Part shown: in pieces, positions 1 through 6,695 of the stretch
Position numbering within the stretch: position 1 is the stretch's first letter
Layout of the letters: every line of letters starts with the position of its first letter
Assembly (NCBI GenBank): GCA_005788935.1
Contig: SYAK01000543.1
Location: 1 to 10,875 of the forward strand
Direction of reading: 5' to 3'
Source: Pseudomonadota bacterium
GTDB taxonomy: Bacteria > Myxococcota > UBA9042 > PHBI01
Length of the DNA: 10,875 nucleotides
Made by a program: the position numbers and the translations under genes
Notes under the pieces: generated by a model
The model's database searches: none
The model's input: only the letters and a program-made list of their open reading frames with translations
What the model was told of the DNA's origin: nothing

Positions 1-292
1 AATCAGGATGCAAGCACCTGGAATCACAATGCGCGGTAACGTCACGAGAGCCTCCCGGAGCGCACACGTCGACGCTCCAACCTCCCTAATGCCGACGAGG
101 TCCCGTTCCGCGCGTCCGAAATCGAACATTTTTTTCCAAGGTCCTCGTGAGCACGCCGCGAGGCCGTTTCCAGCGACGGCGCCGTTGTCCTCAGCGAGCC
201 CCCTCGGTGGTGGGTCGTGTTTCGCTTCGCTTCGCTTCATTTCTGTCTGCGCACCCTGCTTTCCTTCCCAAAGTTCGAAGTTCCGAGTCGGG
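1..292. other. Left-end stretch without a recognisable gene
   Basis: No open frame here gives a protein-like sequence. The longest plus-strand frame (8-532) is Ser/Pro/Arg-rich without domain features and lacks the GC-rich third-position pattern of the real genes. The stretch is less GC-rich than the rest of the window, with a T7 tract at 129-135 and a (TTCGC)3 run at 221-235. It directly precedes the IstB remnant, so it may be decayed mobile-element DNA, but I see no Walker A motif or istA fragment in it. Confidence 0.5.
221..238. repeat. Short tandem repeat (TTCGC)3
   Basis: Three exact copies of the pentamer TTCGC followed by a partial fourth (TTC). It lies in non-coding DNA just upstream of the IstB remnant. 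It could be a slippage tract, but three units is short and no function is evident. Confidence 0.6.
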
Positions 293-507
293 CTGGCGCT
301 CCTCATCATCGATGACCCCGGACAGGTCCGATCCGCAGCGATGAGCCCGCAGACTTTCGTCAAATCGTGCGGCAGCGCTCCGCGTAGGGGGTCAGGAACA
401 TCACCTGCGACGCCATCCTCGAGAGCCACGCCATGGACCGTCTCCGCCATCGTGCCCACGTCATCGCCACCAAGGACGACTCCAACCGTGGCCCCGCATT
501 CGAATGA
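293..507 (+). pseudogene. Decayed IstB-like (IS21 family) ATPase remnant
   Basis: Reading across frames recovers the C-terminal half of an IstB-type transposition helper ATPase. In the frame used at 293-340 the residues LALLIIDDPG resemble the IstB Walker B segment (LLIIDDLG). After a frame change, 340-384 reads DEPADFRQIVRQRSA, comparable to the following helix of IstB. A TAG at 385-387 interrupts, and 391-507 then reads in the same frame to a TGA. That last part holds CDAILESHAMDRL, then RHRAHVIATKDDSNR, which lines up without gaps with the family's typical GDPTLADAILDRL-x-HNAHRIALKGESMR ending. The TSQ-x-HW segment between the two parts seems deleted, and no Walker A or istA sequence is visible. 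In intact IS21-type elements IstB is an AAA+ partner of the IstA transposase. This copy is clearly non-functional. The match is from memory of the family, not from a search. Confidence 0.62.
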
Positions 508-904
508 CGGCAGCCAAAGCCCCCCCGCCTGACCGACGGGACATTCCGGCTCAGGTCGAGTATCCGCGAGCCCCCTCAATGCCACCCCAGGGCACCGGTG
601 TTCAGCTGAACCGCCCACAACTCGCCACGCCGGGACGAGCGAGCGAGCCCTCGCGCTCACCCTGACTCACGCCAGACCCTCCACGCGGCCTGCGTCCTCC
701 CGGGAGACACGCCCCCCTTCAGGCTGGCTGCCGACGCGATCCGAACACCCGCTCGTCGCCATCTGTTCTTGGCCCTCGCTCTGGCCCCTCCCGTCGCGTC
801 TCCCAGGTGCGTGCGCCTCCCGGCTGGCCTCGTGGCCGCAACGTCTCTCACCACGCTTCACCGCAGCGCCACCGCCCGCCACCGCCGGCCACAGACGCGA
901 TGAC
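508..904. other. Intergenic stretch without a recognisable gene
   Basis: Between the IstB remnant and the promoter of the lipoprotein gene. The short minus-strand open frames here are Arg/Gly/Ala-rich and look like chance openings in GC-rich DNA. The only structure I can point to is a pair of adjacent perfect palindromes at 593-610. No tRNA, terminator or IS terminal inverted repeat was recognised. Confidence 0.5.
593..610. repeat. Two abutting perfect palindromes
   Basis: CACCGGTG (593-600) is followed immediately by TTCAGCTGAA (601-610). Both are perfect dyads. They lie about 300 bp upstream of the first operon gene and about 90 bp after the IstB remnant. They could be protein binding sites, or chance. 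Confidence 0.3.
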
Positions 905-933
905 TTGAGCCGGCGCTCGGCGCGGGCTAGGAT
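905..933 (+). promoter_or_regulatory. Predicted sigma-70-type promoter of the five-gene operon
   Basis: TTGAGC at 905-910 (4 of 6 to TTGACA) and TAGGAT at 928-933 (4 of 6 to TATAAT) are separated by exactly 17 bp. Transcription starting about 7 nt after the -10 box would begin at about 940, essentially at the GTG start codon at 939. No Shine-Dalgarno sequence fits between the box and the start, so translation of the first gene may be leaderless. Confidence 0.45.
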
Positions 934-938
934 AACAC

Positions 939-2957
939 GTGTTTACCACGAAACCCGCCTCATCCCGCTGGCCCCGCCAGCTCGCTCTCCTCGCGCTGCT
1001 CGCGACTTCGGCCGCCTGTGACGTCGACATCGCGCAGCCGGGCCCGCCCGACCTCGTGCTGCTTGTGGACGGCCAGGTCCCCGCGGCCGGCACTGTCGTC
1101 GATCTCGGGGACCTGACGCTCGCACCCGACGCGAGCCTCCCGCCTTCGCTGCGGCTCACGGTCCGACTCGAGAACCGCGGCCGTCAGCCCGTCGACTTCG
1201 CGTCCCGGCCCCCGCTGCGCCTGCTCGGGGACCCAGCCCTCGCCTTCCGCACGGTCCAACCGCCGATCGACCGACTCGAGCCGGGACAAAGCGCCGAGGC
1301 GCAGGTGATCTTCTCACCCGCCGCCGCCGGTGATTACGGCGCGAAACTGACGCTCGACACCGCGCCGCCGCTCAGCCGCCCGCCAGTCGTCCAGCTCTTC
1401 GCCAGCGCCGCCGCCGCCGAGCGCGAGGAGGTCGTCACGCTCTCGCTCGAGGACGACCTGCAGGATCCCGTGAGCGCTGTCGCGTTCGGGACGGTGGCGC
1501 TTGGCGGCGCCTCCGAGCGGGCCTTCGAACTCGTCAACAGCGGCAACGTGCCGCTCTCGGTCCTCGCGCTGCGGGTCACCATCACCCCCCCGAGCGCGGC
1601 CTTCACGGCCACCCTCGGGAGCGATCTCGACGTCCTGGCGCCCGGGGCCCGCCTGCCGCTGACGGTCCGTGCACAGTCTGTCAGCTGCGGAGACTACGCA
1701 AGCCGCCTCGAGGTCGGCACTTCGGCGCACGGGACCCTCGTGACGGCCGATCTCACCGTCACGGCGGGCGCCTCCTCGGTGCTTGTGGAGGACTTCGTCG
1801 CTCCGGTCGACGGACTGGCGGCGCTCGGCCGCCTCAGCCTGGGCCAGCCCGGCCTGCGTACCTGGCGCGTCGTCTCGGGTGACCCCGTGGCGGGTGGCGG
1901 AGCCGGCGCGGTCGCATGGCTTGACTTCGACGGCTGTGTTCCGGGCGCGCGCCGTGTCGTCCCGGGCCCAGCTGGCATGGGTCCTGGCTGGGGGGCTCAA
2001 GCCTCCGTCTCCGCCGACGGGCTGCTCGTCCACGGGGCGTGGACGGACGCCACCCACACCCGCGTCACGAGCCTTGACGAACCGCCGTCGGAGGTTGACG
2101 CCCTCCTCAAGACCGGCCGGCTCGGGGTGGGTCATGGACGTGCCGTCCTGCTCTCGAGCGGGGCCGAGGTGGCGCTCGCCGGGCAGCCTGGGGCCGCGAC
2201 GGGGGCCACGACCCATGGGGCCGTCTTCCTCTACGAGCGCCCTCTCGTCGCGTGGGCCAACCTCGCCGAGGCCAAGCTTCGCCTTACACCGTCCGAACCA
2301 GCTCGGTCCCTCGACGTCGGCAGCTTGCTGACCGCCTCCCGCGGCGCAGATCTCGTCTTCGCGGGTGGTCGCGTGACCGTCGTCGGCGGCGCTGTCGAGC
2401 CCGCGGTGTGGGTCTGGAAATCTGCCGTTGACCCTGTGACGGGGCGGACCTGGGGCCGGAAGGCGGAGGCCGGTGATGTCGACCAACGCGTCGAGAACCA
2501 GCTGCTGCGCGCGGGCGAGGCGGACCTCTCGGGTGGACTGCAAGTCCTCGCCTCGTCCACTGGCGCGGTCGTCGTCCTCGCCCACCAGGCGAACCCAGCG
2601 GTCCTGCGGGTTCACGTTTTTCTCCGTGCGAACGGCAGCTTCGGCGCTAGCAGCGCCGCCCTCGAGGTCGAGCCCGACCGCAGCTTCGACGTACCCGGCC
2701 GCGCGGTGCTCGCCCTCGCCCCGGGCGGCGGGCGCCTTGTCGTCGCGACCTCCGACCAGAGCTGGCGGCTTGTGACCCTCGCCCCCGAGGACGGCGACTG
2801 GAAGCGCGACTCGCTCGAGCGCCTCGACCTCGGGCCGCTGCGTCCGACCCTCGACGCTCGCGTCTTGACGCGCCTCGGGCTGAGCCCGGACGGCCGCCTT
2901 CTTGGGGGCCTCTCCGAGCTTGGCGACCTTGAAATCATCCGGCTGCCGACACCATGA
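939..2957 (+). CDS. Large lipoprotein with two Ig-like (choice-of-anchor D) domains
   Basis: A 672-aa protein starting at GTG. The N-terminus has basic residues (K5, R10, R13), a hydrophobic Leu/Ala stretch (15-22) and a lipobox TSAA-C with Cys27, so it should be exported and lipidated. Residues about 40-150 and 165-275 form two Ig-like beta domains of the choice-of-anchor D/HYDIN kind: each has a 'lxnxGxxPl' strand followed by 'LxPG' (LEPGQSAEAQVIFSP, and LAPGARLPLTV) and a strand ending near GDYxxxL. The rest (about 290-670) has repeated short Gly/Val/Leu-rich strands such as GRLGVGHGRAVLL, LALAPGGGRLVVATSD and LSPDGRLLGGL, which suggests a beta-propeller; this part is inferred. It has no visible catalytic motif. 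It is the first gene of the operon and overlaps the asparaginase by 4 nt (ATGA). It is likely a surface or periplasmic binding or scaffold lipoprotein; its ligand is unknown. Confidence 0.85.
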   Translation: MFTTKPASSRWPRQLALLALLATSAACDVDIAQPGPPDLVLLVDGQVPAAGTVVDLGDLTLAPDASLPPSLRLTVRLENRGRQPVDFASRPPLRLLGDPALAFRTVQPPIDRLEPGQSAEAQVIFSPAAAGDYGAKLTLDTAPPLSRPPVVQLFASAAAAEREEVVTLSLEDDLQDPVSAVAFGTVALGGASERAFELVNSGNVPLSVLALRVTITPPSAAFTATLGSDLDVLAPGARLPLTVRAQSVSCGDYASRLEVGTSAHGTLVTADLTVTAGASSVLVEDFVAPVDGLAALGRLSLGQPGLRTWRVVSGDPVAGGGAGAVAWLDFDGCVPGARRVVPGPAGMGPGWGAQASVSADGLLVHGAWTDATHTRVTSLDEPPSEVDALLKTGRLGVGHGRAVLLSSGAEVALAGQPGAATGATTHGAVFLYERPLVAWANLAEAKLRLTPSEPARSLDVGSLLTASRGADLVFAGGRVTVVGGAVEPAVWVWKSAVDPVTGRTWGRKAEAGDVDQRVENQLLRAGEADLSGGLQVLASSTGAVVVLAHQANPAVLRVHVFLRANGSFGASSAALEVEPDRSFDVPGRAVLALAPGGGRLVVATSDQSWRLVTLAPEDGDWKRDSLERLDLGPLRPTLDARVLTRLGLSPDGRLLGGLSELGDLEIIRLPTP

Positions 2958-3973
2958 ATGCCTGTATTCTCGCGACGCGCGAGACGGGGGCGGGTCCCCG
3001 CGTCGAAAACGTCCACCCGCTCCACGTGGCGGTCGTGACTCCGGACGGGCGGCTCCTCGCAACGGCCGGAGACCCGACCAGGCTCGTCTTTGCGCGCTCG
3101 GCCGCCAAGCCCTTGCAGGCGATGGCCCTCGCCCGCCATCCCGGGGCCGACCTCAGCTCGGTCGAGCTTGCCCTCGCCTGCGCCTCGCACGCAGGAGGCG
3201 CGTGGGCGACCGAGCCCATCGCAGCCTGGCTTGGGCGCCTCGGTCTCGGGTCCGATGACCTCGGCTGCGGGTCGCATCCGCCTTCGGACAGGGCGGCCCT
3301 CGAGGTTCTGTCCGTCCGCGGCGATGCGCCGAGCCCTCTGCACCACAACTGCTCGGGCAAGCATTGCGGTATGCTGGCACTCACGCGCTTGCTCGACGCC
3401 GATCCCCGCCACTACCTGAAGCTCGCCCACCCGGTCCAAAAGGCTGTCCGCGCCGAGGTCGAGCGCCTCGCGAGCCCTACCGAGGTCCTCTGGGCGGTGG
3501 ATGGCTGCAGCGCGCCGACACCCGCCATGCCGCTCTCGGCGCTCGCCCAAGCCTACGCCCAATTCGCGTCCGCGGCGCAGGCGAAGGACGTGGCGGATAC
3601 CGAGATCGTTGCACGTCAACGCATCTGGCATGCGATGCGTGACCATGCAGAGCTCGTCGCGGGGCCGGGCCTCCTCGACACAGCCGTCATGCGCGCGGTC
3701 CTCGGGGTCCTTGTCAAGCGAGGTGCAGACGGGGTCGAAGGTGGTGCGCTGCTCTCCCGCGCCCACGGCCCGCTTGGCTTCGCGCTCAAGGTCGAGGACG
3801 GCTCGAACGAGGCCCGCGATGTGGCGCTGATGGCGCTCCTCGAACTGCTCGGGGCGCTGAACCCGGCCGCCCGCCACGCACTCGCTCCCTTCACGCGCCC
3901 GCCTCGCCGGAACGCTCGCGGCCTCGTCGTCGGTCACCTGACCCCGCAACTGGAGCTGACATGGAGTCCGTGA
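2954..3973 (+). CDS. L-asparaginase, asparaginase II family (Rhizobium etli type)
   Basis: A 339-aa protein, typical in length for this family, which hydrolyses L-asparagine to aspartate and ammonia and is unrelated to the E. coli AnsA/AnsB fold. Family motifs are all present: RSAAKPLQ (46-55) with the Ser49/Lys52 pair, CASHAGG (76-82) with Ser78, HNCSGKHCGML (131-141), VDGCSAP (182-188), LLDTAVM (240-246) and GFALKVEDGS (275-284). In the R. etli enzyme two Ser-Lys tandems and a Cys-Lys-Cys zinc site are described; the equivalents here are Ser49-Lys52, Ser78-Lys279, and Cys133/Lys136/Cys185, so it should be active. No signal peptide is present, so it is cytoplasmic. The ATG overlaps the upstream stop by 4 nt, and the 3' end overlaps the Rieske gene by 13 nt, which implies coupled translation. 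The catalytic-residue mapping is by recall of the family and counting. Confidence 0.93.
   Translation: MNACILATRETGAGPRVENVHPLHVAVVTPDGRLLATAGDPTRLVFARSAAKPLQAMALARHPGADLSSVELALACASHAGGAWATEPIAAWLGRLGLGSDDLGCGSHPPSDRAALEVLSVRGDAPSPLHHNCSGKHCGMLALTRLLDADPRHYLKLAHPVQKAVRAEVERLASPTEVLWAVDGCSAPTPAMPLSALAQAYAQFASAAQAKDVADTEIVARQRIWHAMRDHAELVAGPGLLDTAVMRAVLGVLVKRGADGVEGGALLSRAHGPLGFALKVEDGSNEARDVALMALLELLGALNPAARHALAPFTRPPRRNARGLVVGHLTPQLELTWSP
3952..3955 (+). promoter_or_regulatory. Shine-Dalgarno GGAG deciding the Rieske gene start
   Basis: GGAG lies 5 nt before the ATG at 3961, inside the last codons of the asparaginase gene. It supports starting the oxygenase at 3961 and so the 13-nt overlap. 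Confidence 0.6.
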
Positions 3974-5049
3974 GCCGCCTGCGCCCGCCCGAGACCCGCC
4001 CGCACACGTCGGTCTTCCGTGTGGCCCGCGCCTGGTACCCCGTCGCCTTCGCGCGCGACCTCGGCAAGGCCCCGCAGGCCATCCGACTTCTCGGGACGCC
4101 GCTCGCGCTCTTCCGGACGGCTTCGGGCGAGGTCGCAGCACTGCTCGACCGCTGCCCGCACCGCAACGTTCCGCTCTCGGGCGGCTGCGTCCGGGGCGAG
4201 CACCTCGCCTGCCCGTATCATGGCTGGGAGTTCGCCCGCGACGGTGTCTGCCGCAACATCCCCGGGCTCATCGGCGAGGCGACGCACGCCCGAGGCCGCC
4301 GGGCGGCCGCCTACCCGTGCCGCGAGTCCGACGGCCTCGTCTGGGTCTGGGGCGACCCCGAGTCGGCGCCCGACACGGGCCCCTTCGCGCTGCCACGCCT
4401 TGGCGACGGCTACGCGACGGTCGACCGGGTCGTCGACGCCCCGGGCACCCTGCACGCGACCCTCGAGAACGCCCTCGACGTGCCGCACACGGCCTTCCTG
4501 CACGGCGGGCTCTTCCGCACCGCGACGACGCGCAACCCGATCGAGGCCATCGTCCGCCGCTACGCTGACCGCGCCGAGGTCGAGTACGTCGGCGAGCCAC
4601 GCCCGTCGGGCCTCGTCGGTCGACTGCTCAGCCCGTCTGGCGGCGTCGTGACACACTTTGACAGGTTCTTCATGCCTTCGATTGCTCAGGTCGAGTACCG
4701 TATCGGCGACGAGAACCACATCCTCGTGACCGCCGCCGCGAGCCCCATCGCCGACTTCGAGACCCGCCTCTTCGCCCGCATCCAGTTCCGGACACGCGTA
4801 CCCGCGGCCGTCGTCAGGCCGCTGCTCGAGCCGATCGCGATGCGCATCTTCGCGCAGGACACGCGGATGCTCGCCGCACAGACCGCCAACATCCAGACCT
4901 TCGGCGGCGAGCAGTTCGAGTCCACGCCCATCGACTTCATCGGGCCCCACATCTACCGCCTGCTGCGCGACGCGGAGGCTGGGACGGCGCCCGAGGCGTC
5001 TCCCGACGGGGCCCCGGTCTTTGAGCGCCGCGTCCGCTTCGAGGCCTGA
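3961..5049 (+). CDS. Rieske non-heme iron oxygenase
   Basis: A 362-aa ring-hydroxylating-type oxygenase alpha subunit. The N-terminal Rieske domain (about 20-135) has the [2Fe-2S] ligands in C65-P-H67 and C84-P-Y-H87, spaced C-x-H-x16-C-x2-H. The catalytic domain has the mononuclear-iron motif E169-N170-x2-D173-x2-H176-x4-H181 (LENALDVPHTAFLH), with Asp173 as the likely electron bridge and Asp300 (FAQDTRML) as the likely third, carboxylate ligand. All key residues are present. It should use O2 and electrons to hydroxylate, demethylate or desaturate an organic substrate; the substrate cannot be read from the sequence. There is no signal peptide, so it is cytoplasmic. No ferredoxin, reductase or beta subunit is encoded nearby, so it probably works as an alpha-only oligomer with electron donors from elsewhere. 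It overlaps the asparaginase gene by 13 nt. Confidence 0.93.
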   Translation: MESVSRLRPPETRPHTSVFRVARAWYPVAFARDLGKAPQAIRLLGTPLALFRTASGEVAALLDRCPHRNVPLSGGCVRGEHLACPYHGWEFARDGVCRNIPGLIGEATHARGRRAAAYPCRESDGLVWVWGDPESAPDTGPFALPRLGDGYATVDRVVDAPGTLHATLENALDVPHTAFLHGGLFRTATTRNPIEAIVRRYADRAEVEYVGEPRPSGLVGRLLSPSGGVVTHFDRFFMPSIAQVEYRIGDENHILVTAAASPIADFETRLFARIQFRTRVPAAVVRPLLEPIAMRIFAQDTRMLAAQTANIQTFGGEQFESTPIDFIGPHIYRLLRDAEAGTAPEASPDGAPVFERRVRFEA

Positions 5050-5091
5050 GACACGCCCGCGCCGGGCCAGTTCGTTTCAACACCAAGGATC

Positions 5092-5097
5092 AGGGAG
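5092..5097 (+). promoter_or_regulatory. Shine-Dalgarno AGGGAG of the small lipoprotein gene
   Basis: AGGGAG lies 9 nt before ATG 5107 and 6 nt before the adjacent in-frame GTG 5104. Either codon could start the gene. ATG is preferred as the stronger codon; the proteins differ by one residue. Confidence 0.55.
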
Positions 5098-5106
5098 AGC
5101 CCCGTG

Positions 5107-5838
5107 ATGTTCTGCCGCGCCCTCATGGCGCTTGTCAGCGCGACCTTCGCCGCCTGCGCCACCGCGCCAGCCACCAGCCCCGCGTCCGAAGCGGCCTGCG
5201 AGCCCGCCGTCATCCCCGGCCTCGAACAGGTCGCCCCGGGCTGGCACGCTGAAATCGCGGCGTGGCATCGTTCTGCGCCCGAGTTCGCCGAGCTCGTCCG
5301 CGTCGCGACGTTCATGGCGCTTCCCGACCAGCTCATCGTCATCTTCGAGCGGCGGGTCGGCGAGGGGACCGCCTGCCGCAGCGGGCTCACCCGGGTCACC
5401 TTCGGGCACGATGGAGACGGGTGGCTCGAGGCCGAGCGCTTCGACGCCGGCCTCGACTGCTGCCCGGGGCAGGCCTGCAGCCCCGGGCCAGACGGCTGGC
5501 AGCTGCGCTGGAACCGCGCGGTCGATGCGGGGGCGCGGGCGGCGCTGGCCGAGCTCGTCGCCCCGGGCGGCTTCGAGCTGCACGTGACGTACCCGGGGCC
5601 CGCGGAGGAGGGGGATGGCGAGTTGCTGGCCACCTGGACGCCCGCCGACCTCCGCGACGAGCGCGTCGCGGTCCCTGGCTGCGACCTCGTCTGGGCGACC
5701 CCGTCCTGCAGCGAGGCCGACCCGCGGACCGGGGCCTTCGCTTGCCGCTGCGACGCGGGCGGTTCGCACGTCGTCATGAGCTGGGTCGCTGGCCCGGACG
5801 GCCCCCGCATCGCCCACATTCGCGACGACAGCCACTGA
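5107..5838 (+). CDS. Small Cys-rich lipoprotein, unknown function
   Basis: A 243-aa protein (numbered from ATG 5107) with a short signal: Arg4, a hydrophobic stretch and a lipobox TFAA-C with Cys17, followed by an Ala/Thr/Pro/Ser linker. It should be a lipid-anchored envelope protein. The mature part carries nine further cysteines (31, 90, 118, 119, 124, 192, 201, 213, 215), including a vicinal pair in DCCPGQACSPG and a CRC near the end. That is unusual for a protein this size and fits disulfide bonding in the periplasm or a metal or redox site. I recognise no family. It begins 57 nt after the Rieske gene, the only real gap in the operon, and its TGA overlaps the ATG of the MOSC gene (TGATG), so the two are probably translationally coupled. 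Co-expression with two redox enzymes is the only hint to its role. Confidence 0.82.
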   Translation: MFCRALMALVSATFAACATAPATSPASEAACEPAVIPGLEQVAPGWHAEIAAWHRSAPEFAELVRVATFMALPDQLIVIFERRVGEGTACRSGLTRVTFGHDGDGWLEAERFDAGLDCCPGQACSPGPDGWQLRWNRAVDAGARAALAELVAPGGFELHVTYPGPAEEGDGELLATWTPADLRDERVAVPGCDLVWATPSCSEADPRTGAFACRCDAGGSHVVMSWVAGPDGPRIAHIRDDSH

Positions 5839-6689
5839 TGTTCATCGGGGCGCTGTCCATCTATCCGCTGAAGTCGGCGCGCGGCATCGCCCTCGACGCC
5901 GCGCAGACCTCCGCGGGCGGCCTCCGCTGGGACCGTCGCTGGATGGTGGTCGACGCGGCCGGGCACTTCGTGACGGCCCGTGGGTCGCCCTCGCTCGCGA
6001 CCATCTCGGTGGCGCTCGACGACCCGCCCGCGGACGCGGTGAGGATGACGCTCGGCGTGCCCGCGGCTTCAGGTCAGACGTATTTTTTGACTGTCAGGGT
6101 ATGCGATGATGGCCCGCGCGTGCCAGTCGTCGTGTGGGGCGAGCACCTGACGGGTATCGCGCCCGCTCCCGAGGCCGACGCGGCGCTCTCGGACCTGCTC
6201 AGGGCGCCAGTCCGCCTCGTCGCCTTCCCGTCGGGCGCGCGCCGCCCGTGCGACCCCCGCTACGCGGCCCCCGACGACCACACCGCCTTCGCCGACGGGT
6301 TTCCGCTCCTCGTGACGACAACGGCCTCACTGGCCGCTCTCACGCGAACCCTGGGAACGCAGATCGACGTCACGCGGTTCCGCCCGAACCTCGTCGTCGA
6401 CAACGGAGAGGACCCCGCGCGGGCCTTCGAGGAGGACCATTGGCGGCGGCTCGCGCTCGGCGACGGAAGCATGTCACTCCGGTGCGTGAAACCATGCGCG
6501 CGTTGCGTCATGGTCAACGTCGACCCGGCGACGGGCAAGGCTGGCCGCGAGCCATTGCGCGCGCTGACCCGCATGAGACGGGCCGCCGGCGCTGGTGCCG
6601 CCATCCACTTCGGGCAGAATGCGGTCCTCGATGGCGAGGGGCCCGTCCGCGTCGGAGACCGCGTCACGGTCCTTGACGCGAGTCCCTGA
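5838..6689 (+). CDS. MOSC domain protein, YcbX/mARC-like
   Basis: A 283-aa protein. The MOSC N-terminal beta-barrel is recognisable by YPLKSARGI (9-17), GLRWDRRWMVVD (28-39) and FVTAR (44-48). The MOSC domain has FADGFPLL (151-158), RFRPNLVVD (180-188), AFEEDHW (196-202) and the cysteine signature C216-x3-C220-x2-C223 followed by VDPATG (228-233). In mARC/YcbX proteins a cysteine before the V-D-P-x-T-G segment ligates molybdenum and the enzyme reduces N-hydroxylated compounds; Cys223 is the candidate here. Unlike E. coli YcbX there is no C-terminal [2Fe-2S] ferredoxin domain, so a separate electron donor is needed. The start is ATG 5838, overlapping the upstream TGA by one base; a longer in-frame opening to 5262 overlaps the lipoprotein gene and reads as Arg-rich nonsense. 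One stretch (about 6080-6110) has unusually AT-rich codons around a T6 run. Confidence 0.9.
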   Translation: MFIGALSIYPLKSARGIALDAAQTSAGGLRWDRRWMVVDAAGHFVTARGSPSLATISVALDDPPADAVRMTLGVPAASGQTYFLTVRVCDDGPRVPVVVWGEHLTGIAPAPEADAALSDLLRAPVRLVAFPSGARRPCDPRYAAPDDHTAFADGFPLLVTTTASLAALTRTLGTQIDVTRFRPNLVVDNGEDPARAFEEDHWRRLALGDGSMSLRCVKPCARCVMVNVDPATGKAGREPLRALTRMRRAAGAGAAIHFGQNAVLDGEGPVRVGDRVTVLDASP

Positions 6690-6695
6690 CGCGCC

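Noticed and set aside
8..532. 174-codon plus-strand open frame at the left end
   Set aside because: Ser/Pro/Arg-rich and not protein-like. It only makes sense locally (IIDDPG) as part of the frameshifted IstB remnant.
1314..3062. Long minus-strand open frame (582 codons) opposite the large lipoprotein gene
   Set aside because: It is Arg/Gly/Glu/Asp-rich without domains and mirrors codon positions of the lipoprotein gene. Long antisense openings are expected in very high-GC coding DNA.
2612..4950. Minus-strand open frames of 509 and 338 codons opposite the asparaginase and Rieske genes
   Set aside because: The plus-strand genes have complete catalytic motifs; the minus-strand translations are Arg-rich with no motif.
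5262..5837. Upstream extension of the MOSC frame to 475 codons
   Set aside because: The added part is Arg-rich and overlaps the small lipoprotein gene, which has a signal peptide and Shine-Dalgarno. The MOSC family N-terminus begins at 5838.
6087..6110. TTGACT as an internal -35 box in the MOSC gene
   Set aside because: No -10-like sequence lies at 16-18 bp; the nearest GATGAT is only 12 bp away.
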